14,650 nt of DNA from Pseudomonadota bacterium (lineage in GTDB: Bacteria > Pseudomonadota > Alphaproteobacteria > Micropepsales > Micropepsaceae). The stretch covers positions 1-14,650 of the forward strand of contig JAKBAU010000054.1 of the NCBI GenBank assembly GCA_021808875.1, written 5' to 3'. Under the pieces are notes generated by a model that was not told where the DNA came from, made no database searches, and saw only the letters and a program-made list of their open reading frames with translations. The position numbers and the translations under genes were made by a program. Shown here piece by piece: positions 9,199 through 14,650 of the stretch. Position 1 is the stretch's first letter. Each line of letters starts with the position of its first letter.

Positions 9199-11612
9199 TG
9201 ATCTGCTCCCGTGTCCGGGCTGCGCAATATCCCGCCGGTGGCCTTGGCCACCGCGGCGATGATGCTGGCCGCAATCGCCTCGATCTGCTCGTCGGTAAGG
9301 GTCTTTTCCTTCGGTTGGAGGCGCACGCGGATCGCGATCGACTTCTTACCTGGTGGCACAGCCTCCCCGGCGTAAAGATCAAACACGCTGACGCTTTCGA
9401 TCAGCGTGCGTTCGGCCATGCGCACCGCCTTCAAGATCTCTTCTGCACCCACCGCGTCAGCGACCAGGAAGGCAAAGTCGCGTTCGACCGGCTGCAGCGG
9501 GCTTGGCGCAAAAACCGGGCGAGCCTTACCCTTGATCTTTGGTTCGGGAATGCGGTCAAGGAAGAGTTCGCAGGCGAGCACTGGCCCCTTGAGGTCAAAA
9601 GCCTCGACAATGCGCGGATGTAATTCGCCGAAGTGGGCAATGACGCGGGGTCCCAGTGCCAGCACTCCGGAGCGTCCGGGGTGGTACCAGCCGGGTGCGC
9701 CTGCGCGCACCGGGGCCGTCATCGCGCCACCCATGAGAGTCTCCAGCAGCGCAAACACGTCGGCTTTGGCATCAAAGACGTCGGGGGCACGCTGCGATTT
9801 GGTCCACTCGGGCGCAGGTGTGCCGGCCCGCAGCGCGACCGCGATGTTTTCCTGCTCACCTGGCACGCCGCTGGCAAAGCCGGCGCCAACCTCGAAGAGA
9901 TTGAGATGGCCAAGACCGCGGGCCTGATTGCGCGCGGCAGCGTCCAGAAGAGAAGGCAATGGTGTTGGTCGCAGGGCATCCAGATCAGCGGCAATGGGAT
10001 TTTCCAGCTGTCGCGCCGCGTCGCCACCGCCAAAAAGCGCGGCCTTGGTGCGGGCGATGAAGGAGTATTGCACGCACTCATGGAACCCGCGCGCTGCGAG
10101 CACCCGACGGCACAGACGCATGCGCCGCTGCGCTGGGGTCAGGACACCGCGAGCCACCGCGAAGGGACGGGGCAAAGGCACGGCTGGAACATGCTCGATG
10201 CCGTGAATGCGCACCACCTCTTCAACGAGATCGGCGGGACCGTGCACATCGCTGCGCCAGGACGGTGGCGTGACCAGCAGCTCAGGATCCTGGCGCTTGA
10301 TGGTAAAGCCCAGGCGCATCAGAATCTGCTCGATCTGGATGATGTCGAGGCTAAGGCCAGTCAGACGCTTCACGGTGTCGGCGGCAAGCACGATCTCGCG
10401 CCGCCAGTCCGGCGACTGCCCGGCAATGACGATCTCGCTTGGCTCTCCGCCGCATAGCTCCAGGATCCACTGCGTGGCCAGTTCCAGTCCGGGAATGCAG
10501 AACTGCGGGTCCACGCCCCTCTCGAAGCGGTAGCGGGCGTCTGAAAGAATTCCGAGCTTGCGCCCGGTGGCGGCGATGCGTGCCGGATCGAACAGGGCTG
10601 CTTCAACAAACACGTTGACGGTCGCCTCGGTACAGCTGCTTGCCTCTCCGCCCATGATGCCACCGAGGCTCAGAACCGCGTTGTCATCTGCGATCACGCA
10701 CATTGACGAATCGAGGTCGTAGGTCTTGCCATCGAGGGCACGCAGACTTTCACCTTCGGCCGCCATGCGCACACAGATGCCGCCCTGCAGGGTATCGGCA
10801 TCGAAGACGTGCAGTGGCCGGCCCCGATCAAGGCTCATCAGGTTGGTGAGGTCGACGAGCGCGGAGATCGGCCTAAGCCCGACAGCCCGCAGACGCTCCT
10901 GCAGCCATTGCGGCGAGGGGCCATTGCGGACACCGCGGATCAGGCGACCGGCGAAGAGCGGGCTGGCGCCGGCGGCTGCAGCGGGTGCGCTGATGCGTAC
11001 GCCGATCGGGGCAGGGAAGCGTCCGGCAACCGGCTGCGGTTCCTTTGTACGCAGCTGCCCCATCGCGGCAGCGGCAAGATCGCGGGCTATTCCGTGTACC
11101 CCGGTGCAATCACCTCGATTGGGGGTCAGTGAAATCTCGATCACCGGATCATCAAGCCCCAGCGCGCGGGCGATGGGGGTGCCGATTTCAGCGTCGGCCG
11201 GCAATTCGATGATGCCGTCATGCTCATCCGACAGGAGCAGTTCGCGGGCCGAACACAGCATGCCGCGCGATTCAAGGCCGCGGATAGCGCCGATCTTGAG
11301 CACATCTCCACTATAGGGAATGACCACCCCGGGCCGGGCGAAGACAGCCTTGATGCCGGTACGGGCATTGGGTGCGCCGCAGATCACCTGTACGATGTCG
11401 GTGCCGGTATCAACCATGCAGAGTTTGAGCTTGTCGGCATTGGGATGTTTTTCGGCCGAAACCACATGGGCGACGGTGAAGTCGGCGAGACGCGCGCCAG
11501 CATCTTCCAGCGTCTCCACTTCAAGACCGATGGCGGTCAGCTTGGCCGCGAGGCTTGCGGCATCGGCCTCGGTGTCGAGGTGCTCAAGCAGCCACGAATA
11601 GGTCAGCTTCAT
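9183..11612 (-). CDS. pheT: Phenylalanyl-tRNA synthetase beta subunit
   Basis: PheT forms the alpha2-beta2 synthetase with PheS, binds tRNA-Phe and edits mischarged Tyr-tRNA-Phe. The product has 809 residues, normal for bacteria. The N-terminal EMAP/tRNA-binding domain is at about 39-148 ([27 protein letters not shown], GVESxGM-type [10 protein letters not shown]). The B3/B4 editing domain spans about 215-370 ([33 protein letters not shown]). The B5 domain is near 405-475, then the inactive synthetase-like core, and the FDX-ACB anticodon-binding domain from about 707 to the end. The start ATG overlaps the pheS stop (ATGA), so the subunits are translationally coupled. The 3' end overlaps the apparent start region of the MFS gene. 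Nothing looks broken. Confidence 0.97.
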   Translation of the reverse strand: MKLTYSWLLEHLDTEADAASLAAKLTAIGLEVETLEDAGARLADFTVAHVVSAEKHPNADKLKLCMVDTGTDIVQVICGAPNARTGIKAVFARPGVVIPYSGDVLKIGAIRGLESRGMLCSARELLLSDEHDGIIELPADAEIGTPIARALGLDDPVIEISLTPNRGDCTGVHGIARDLAAAAMGQLRTKEPQPVAGRFPAPIGVRISAPAAAAGASPLFAGRLIRGVRNGPSPQWLQERLRAVGLRPISALVDLTNLMSLDRGRPLHVFDADTLQGGICVRMAAEGESLRALDGKTYDLDSSMCVIADDNAVLSLGGIMGGEASSCTEATVNVFVEAALFDPARIAATGRKLGILSDARYRFERGVDPQFCIPGLELATQWILELCGGEPSEIVIAGQSPDWRREIVLAADTVKRLTGLSLDIIQIEQILMRLGFTIKRQDPELLVTPPSWRSDVHGPADLVEEVVRIHGIEHVPAVPLPRPFAVARGVLTPAQRRMRLCRRVLAARGFHECVQYSFIARTKAALFGGGDAARQLENPIAADLDALRPTPLPSLLDAAARNQARGLGHLNLFEVGAGFASGVPGEQENIAVALRAGTPAPEWTKSQRAPDVFDAKADVFALLETLMGGAMTAPVRAGAPGWYHPGRSGVLALGPRVIAHFGELHPRIVEAFDLKGPVLACELFLDRIPEPKIKGKARPVFAPSPLQPVERDFAFLVADAVGAEEILKAVRMAERTLIESVSVFDLYAGEAVPPGKKSIAIRVRLQPKEKTLTDEQIEAIAASIIAAVAKATGGILRSPDTGADQCDSA

Positions 11613-12688
11613 CGGCTCAGTCCTGCGTCGAGGGTGGGCACATCGAACGCGGTAAAGCCGAAATGCTTCAGCCAGCGCAGGTCACCGTCAAAAAATGGGC
11701 GCAAGTCCGGCGCGCCATATTTCAGCATGGCGAGGCGGTCGAGACCAAGACCGAAGGCAAAGCCCTGGTATCGGCTGGCATCGACACCACACATGGCTAG
11801 GACATTGGGATGGACCATGCCCGAACCACCGAGCTCGAGCCAGTCATTGCCACGCCCGAATTCGATGCGTCCGGCGACCGAGCGGTCACAGCGTAGATCC
11901 CATTCCACGCTGGGCTCGGTGAAGGGAAAAAAGCTTGGGCGCCCGCGCAGCTCGACGCTCTCGATTTCGAAAAAGGCCTTGCAGAATTCCTCCACCACCC
12001 ATTTGAGATGACCAAGATGGGTATTCTCGTCGATCACCAGAGCTTCGATCTGGTGAAACATCGGGGAATGCGTGGCATCATTGTCGACGCGATAGGTACG
12101 GCCAGGAGCGATGACGCGGATGGGCGGCTTCTGGGTCAGCATGGTGCGGACCTGCACAGGTGATGTATGGGTGCGCAGCACGTGACGCGCACCATCGGCC
12201 TGTGGCGCCAGATAGAATGTATCGTGCATCTGACGGGCCGGATGATCAGGCGGGATGTTGAGCTTGGTGAAGTTGTAATCGTCATATTCGACGTCAGGCC
12301 CTTCGGCCACCGCAAAGCCGAGATCGGCAAAGATTGCGGTCACTTCGTCGAGAACCTGCGAGATGGGATGCACTGTGCCCTGCGCCAGCGGCCGCGCCGG
12401 TAAGGTAACGTCGACGCGCTCCAAATTCAGACGGGCGTCGAGCGCCAGATCCGCCAACGCACGCTTGCGCTGGGCGATGGCCTCGCTGACACGGTCGCGT
12501 ACGCCATTGAAGAGCGGGCCGTTTTCCTTCCGCTCAGCGGCGGTCATGCCCCCCAGCGTCTTCAGCAGTTCGCTGATGCTGCCCTTTTTGCCGAGCGCAG
12601 CTACGCGCACGGCATCCAGAGCGCTTTCATCCGCAGCTGCGCCGATCGCAGCAAGGATCTCGGTCTCAAGGCTTTGCAGGGCCGACAT
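11609..12688 (-). CDS. pheS: Phenylalanyl-tRNA synthetase alpha subunit
   Basis: PheS carries the active site that activates phenylalanine and charges tRNA-Phe. The 359-residue product is of normal length. An N-terminal coiled coil (about 1-90) is followed by class II motif 1 ([19 protein letters not shown], 107-125), motif 2 ([12 protein letters not shown] to [22 protein letters not shown], 172-215), and motif 3 ([15 protein letters not shown], 311-325). The start at 12688 is supported by AGGTGA at 12700-12695, six bases upstream. The gene lies 137 bases after rplT, a gap with two hairpins (12711-12730 and 12738-12774). It overlaps pheT by four bases. No Phe-rich leader peptide of the E. coli pheM type is visible. 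Confidence 0.97.
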   Translation of the reverse strand: MSALQSLETEILAAIGAAADESALDAVRVAALGKKGSISELLKTLGGMTAAERKENGPLFNGVRDRVSEAIAQRKRALADLALDARLNLERVDVTLPARPLAQGTVHPISQVLDEVTAIFADLGFAVAEGPDVEYDDYNFTKLNIPPDHPARQMHDTFYLAPQADGARHVLRTHTSPVQVRTMLTQKPPIRVIAPGRTYRVDNDATHSPMFHQIEALVIDENTHLGHLKWVVEEFCKAFFEIESVELRGRPSFFPFTEPSVEWDLRCDRSVAGRIEFGRGNDWLELGGSGMVHPNVLAMCGVDASRYQGFAFGLGLDRLAMLKYGAPDLRPFFDGDLRWLKHFGFTAFDVPTLDAGLSR

Positions 12689-12710
12689 GCCTTATCACCT
12701 GAGCTTGAAG

Positions 12711-12774
12711 GACATCCTGTGAAGGATGTCGATGAACTCGCCCGGCTCGCCGGCGGCGGCCGCGCACCGGGCGA
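12711..12774 (-). promoter_or_regulatory. Two hairpins between rplT and pheS
   Basis: GACATCCT (12711-12718) and AGGATGTC (12723-12730) make an 8-bp stem with a four-base loop. TCGCCCGG (12738-12745) and CCGGGCGA (12767-12774) make a second 8-bp stem with a GC-rich inner loop. In the transcript both come after the rplT stop and before the pheS ribosome binding site. Neither is followed by a U-run. They could tune expression of pheST relative to rpmI-rplT or act as processing sites; the role is inferred from position only. Confidence 0.35.
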
Positions 12775-12825
12775 CTGATCGATCTGGACGGCGCGTGGAC
12801 CTGCGTGCGGCGCTACCCGCGCACC

Positions 12826-13173
12826 TCAGGCCGTTGCCTGGTCAACCAGCGCCTTGAAGGCTTCGGGCTCGCGCACGGCGAGATCGGCAAGGACCTTACG
12901 GTCGATCTCGATCCCGGCCTTGGCGAGACCGGCGATAAATCGGCTGTAGGAGAGGCCGTTCTCGCGGCACGCCGCGTTGATGCGCTGAATCCAGAGCGCG
13001 CGGAAATTGCGCTTCTTCAGCTTGCGACCGACATAATTGTGCTGCAGCGAGCGATCGGCGGCAGCGTTGGCGGCGCGGATCGTGTTCTTGCGGCGACCGT
13101 AGAAGCCCTTGACCTGCTTGAAAACGCGTTTGCGGCGGGCGTGGCTCGGAACCGAGCGGGGTGACTTGGACAT
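12826..13173 (-). CDS. rplT: 50S ribosomal protein L20
   Basis: L20 binds 23S rRNA early in large-subunit assembly. The 115-residue product has the basic N-terminal extension (SRSV-type start, [20 protein letters not shown] at about 11-30) and the conserved core [26 protein letters not shown] (about 43-68), and ends in a helical domain with [13 protein letters not shown]. Length matches the family. A very strong ribosome binding site, AAGGAGG (13186-13180), overlaps the rpmI stop codon, so translation is probably coupled to rpmI. The pairing with rpmI upstream and pheST downstream is conserved; in many bacteria infC comes first, but it is not next to rpmI here. Confidence 0.98.
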   Translation of the reverse strand: MSKSPRSVPSHARRKRVFKQVKGFYGRRKNTIRAANAAADRSLQHNYVGRKLKKRNFRALWIQRINAACRENGLSYSRFIAGLAKAGIEIDRKVLADLAVREPEAFKALVDQATA

Positions 13174-13184
13174 CCTATCCCTCC

Positions 13185-13382
13185 TTACGCGTAGGGCATC
13201 CAGCGCTTAATGCGCTGGGTTTCGGAGTTGCTCAGCGTCGAGGTGCCGCGCAATTCCCGGATCTGTTCATTGGAGCGTTTGATCATGCCATGGCGCTTGC
13301 CAGCCTGGCCCTTTTTGATCTTGCCGCTTGCGGTGAATCTAAAGCGCTTTTTGGCGCTGGACTTGGTCTTCAGCTTGGACAT
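13185..13382 (-). CDS. rpmI: 50S ribosomal protein L35
   Basis: L35 is a small basic protein of the large ribosomal subunit. The 65-residue product begins [20 protein letters not shown] and has [16 protein letters not shown] and a terminal RIKRWMPYA, all typical. I chose ATG 13382 because GAGGAA stands seven bases upstream and the length then matches the family; the frame is open further back to 13433, but those residues are not L35-like. It is the first gene of the leftward cluster rpmI-rplT-pheS-pheT, and the divergent neighbour is mscL. Its leader, about 75 bases from the predicted transcription start, contains short hairpins (GCCC-GAAA-GGGC type at 13451-13462 on the plus strand). Confidence 0.97.
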   Translation of the reverse strand: MSKLKTKSSAKKRFRFTASGKIKKGQAGKRHGMIKRSNEQIRELRGTSTLSNSETQRIKRWMPYA

Positions 13383-13465
13383 TTTGCGTTCCTCGGGGCG
13401 TTGGCCCGGTTGCGTTCTGGGCCGCCACGGCATGTCCGTGCGCCGGACGGCCCGAAAGGGCGCTG

Positions 13466-13493
13466 CTTATAAGCAAAAACCCATAATTTGCAA
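13466..13493 (-). promoter_or_regulatory. Promoter of the rpmI-rplT-pheS-pheT cluster
   Basis: On the minus strand TTGCAA (13493-13488) and TATAAG (13471-13466) are 16 bases apart, matching 4 of 6 and 5 of 6 consensus positions. This is the only AT-rich patch in the region. Transcription would start near 13459, giving an rpmI leader of about 77 bases. The -10 box lies in a 10-bp palindrome, GCTTATAAGC (13465-13474). Confidence 0.5.
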
Positions 13494-13497
13494 GCTG

Positions 13498-13608
13498 CCG
13501 CGGGTTCCCTGGCGTCGGAACTGGCGGGAGGGCGACTTGCCCCCCGCCGCACAGGGCCCGCGCGGGCCTTGGCGCGGAGCGCCGCCGCGGGGGCGGCGGG
13601 TCCCGCGG
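13498..13608. repeat. Cluster of nested GC-rich inverted repeats, possible structured RNA
   Basis: CCGCGGG (13498-13504) and CCCGCGG (13602-13608) can close a structure that contains three hairpins. The first pairs 13523-13533 with 13539-13548, ten base pairs with one bulged A and a five-base loop. The second is a 14-bp perfect palindrome GGCCCGCGCGGGCC at 13555-13568. The third pairs CCGCCGC (13582-13588) with GCGGCGG (13593-13599). It lies upstream of the rpmI promoter and of the probable mscL start, so it need not belong to either leader. It may be a small RNA, a REP-like element, or simply GC-rich sequence. Confidence 0.45.
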
Positions 13609-13681
13609 TTATCCCCCGGTTCTTGTGAAAGACCGTGTTCATCAATACGTTAGCGCCGCAATCCCGACGCAAGAGGGGTCC

Positions 13682-14095
13682 ATGTTTGAAGAATTCAAGA
13701 AATTTGCCATGCGTGGCAGCGTCGTCGATCTGGCCGTAGGTGTCATTATCGGCGCCTCGTTCACCGGGATCGTCACGACGCTGGTTAAGGATGTTCTTAA
13801 TCCCCTCATTGGATTGGTCACTGGCGGGGCAGACTTCACCAATTATTTTCTCGTGCTGCGGGGCGGCGGGCCCTACCCGACGCTGGCTGCGGCGCAGAAG
13901 GCGGGCGCGGTCATCCTGGGCTATGGCGCTTTTGTCACCTCGGTGATCAATTTTCTAATTGTCGCGCTGACGCTGTTCCTCATTGTGCGTCAGATCAACC
14001 GGCTGAAGGCCCCTGCGCCGGCGGCGCCCCCGCCGCCCGGTGAAGAGATCCTGCTGCTTCGCGAGATCCGTGACCTTCTGCAGAGGCAGGCCTGA
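13682..14095 (+). CDS. mscL: Large-conductance mechanosensitive channel
   Basis: MscL forms a pentameric inner-membrane pore that opens under membrane tension and releases solutes on hypo-osmotic shock. The product has 137 residues. FEEFKKFAMRGSVVDLAVGVIIG (2-24) is the conserved N-terminal helix and start of TM1 (about 15-45). A periplasmic loop follows, then TM2 (about 76-104, GYGAFVTSVINFLIVALTLFLIV). A proline/alanine-rich linker (111-119) precedes the cytoplasmic bundle helix EEILLLREIRDLLQ (121-134). I chose ATG 13682 from the conserved start and GAGGGG at 13673-13678; the frame extends to 13625 without similarity. A secreted protein gene begins on the base after its stop, so the two are likely coupled. 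Confidence 0.96.
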   Translation: MFEEFKKFAMRGSVVDLAVGVIIGASFTGIVTTLVKDVLNPLIGLVTGGADFTNYFLVLRGGGPYPTLAAAQKAGAVILGYGAFVTSVINFLIVALTLFLIVRQINRLKAPAPAAPPPPGEEILLLREIRDLLQRQA

Positions 14096-14629
14096 ATGAG
14101 CCGTGGCGCACTTTTTGCCCTCCTTGTCCTTTGTGCGCCGGTAGTGGCCAAGGCTGCTGATACGCCCAAGGCCATCGCAGACGGTTTCTATCAGGCGGTC
14201 ATCTCCTTGGAGGAGGGTGGAATTCCCGACAGTGCCGGACGCGCGCGTCTCATGCCGTTTATTTCTCCATCGCTGGCAAAGGCTCTTGCGCGTGCGAATG
14301 AGGCGGAGCTTGCCTACGCACATAATTCCCGGCACGCGGTTCCGCCCTTGCTGGAGGGCAATATCTTCGTATCTCTCTTCGATGGAGTGAGTGCAGCCAG
14401 TGTCGGTCACTGTGTGCTCAGGAAGACGCAGGCGGTGTGTCCGGCCGCGCTCAGCTATCGCAATGCAGGAGGGCGGGCCTATCACTGGCAGGACAAGCTT
14501 GTCTTGACGCGCAGCGAGGACGGTTGGCGTGTTGACAATGTCGTCTATGGCGGAGGTGTGCCCTTTACCAATCAAGGTACGCTGAAATCCAATCTTGCTT
14601 TCGCCCTCGTCAATGCGCGCGGCCGATGA
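14096..14629 (+). CDS. Exported protein, DUF3828-like
   Basis: The product is 177 residues. Residues 1-20 form a Sec signal peptide with core ALFALLVLCAPVV and an AKA cleavage site before Ala21; the Cys at 13 does not sit in a lipobox. The mature protein begins with a helix IADGFYQAVIS, then MPFISPSLAKALARA (53-67), and ends WRVDNVVYGGG (144-154), a layout like the DUF3828 family of periplasmic proteins of unknown role. Cys106 and Cys115 may form a disulfide. The ATG abuts the mscL TGA with no gap, and AGAGGCAGG (14082-14090) upstream gives a ribosome binding site inside mscL. The coupling hints at an envelope function linked to mscL, but that is inference. Its stop overlaps an ATG (14626) whose frame leaves the window. 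Confidence 0.75.
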   Translation: MSRGALFALLVLCAPVVAKAADTPKAIADGFYQAVISLEEGGIPDSAGRARLMPFISPSLAKALARANEAELAYAHNSRHAVPPLLEGNIFVSLFDGVSAASVGHCVLRKTQAVCPAALSYRNAGGRAYHWQDKLVLTRSEDGWRVDNVVYGGGVPFTNQGTLKSNLAFALVNARGR

Positions 14630-14650
14630 CGCGATGGTGTGGCGCCCATC

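Larger units (their letters stand above)
13383..13681. other. Divergent rpmI/mscL intergenic region
   Basis: These 299 bases hold no gene I can support. From left to right they contain the rpmI leader, the rpmI promoter patch, the palindrome cluster at 13498-13608 listed separately, and then the presumed mscL promoter zone. A TTGTGA at 13623-13628 could be a -35 box for mscL, but no convincing -10 follows. GAGGGG at 13673-13678 is the mscL ribosome binding site. Confidence 0.6.

Noticed and set aside
12695..12715. A six-codon mini-ORF (MSFKLR) just before pheS
   Set aside because: It has one Phe codon only, no ribosome binding site, and its ATG is buried in a hairpin arm, so it does not look like an attenuator peptide.
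13185..13433. A longer rpmI with 17 extra N-terminal residues
   Set aside because: L35 proteins start at the internal ATG (13382), which has a good ribosome binding site; the extra residues are unlike the family.
14626..14650. A possible next gene starting at the ATG that overlaps the last stop
   Set aside because: Only eight codons are in the window, there is no ribosome binding site, and nothing can be recognised.

Overview
The window is a stretch of high-GC bacterial chromosome that reads as alphaproteobacterial core genome. This assignment comes from the proteins and gene order, not from a database search. Pointers are the divergent gloB/methyltransferase pair, an alphaproteobacterial-type chorismate mutase carrying a worn prephenate-dehydratase-like tail, the order chorismate mutase-hisC-tyrC, and an rpmI-rplT-pheS-pheT cluster with no infC next to rpmI. 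I cannot name the order or genus. I see no tRNA, rRNA, insertion sequence, phage gene or CRISPR array.

Left part (1-2850): a beta-carbonic anhydrase (+) converges on gloB (-). GloB, the second glyoxalase enzyme, is divergent from a small SAM-dependent methyltransferase (+). A 95-residue exported protein of unknown function follows, and then a hairpin-rich gap of almost 400 bases.

Aromatic block (3227-6113, +): chorismate mutase-like protein, HisC-type aminotransferase and TyrC-type prephenate/arogenate dehydrogenase are joined by 4-base and 1-base overlaps, so they are probably one translationally coupled operon for tyrosine and phenylalanine synthesis, with HisC also serving histidine. Two of the three genes look damaged or diverged. 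The mutase-like protein lacks several residues expected in an AroQ active site. tyrC has an in-frame TAG, and the reading frame continues with a recognisable 51-residue C-terminus up to a second stop.

Translation block (6122-13382, -): rpmI, rplT, pheS and pheT (ribosomal proteins L35 and L20, both phenylalanyl-tRNA synthetase subunits) read leftward from a recognisable promoter. An MFS transporter follows, whose start overlaps pheT and seems frame-shifted. Last comes lepA (EF4), which has its own promoter-like sequence so close to the ATG that the mRNA may be leaderless.

Right end (13383-14650): an intergenic region with very GC-rich nested palindromes separates rpmI from mscL (+). A secreted, DUF3828-like protein starts directly after the mscL stop.

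I found no convincing new multi-gene system. The best leads are the interrupted tyrC, the eroded chorismate mutase-like protein, and the palindrome cluster between rpmI and mscL.
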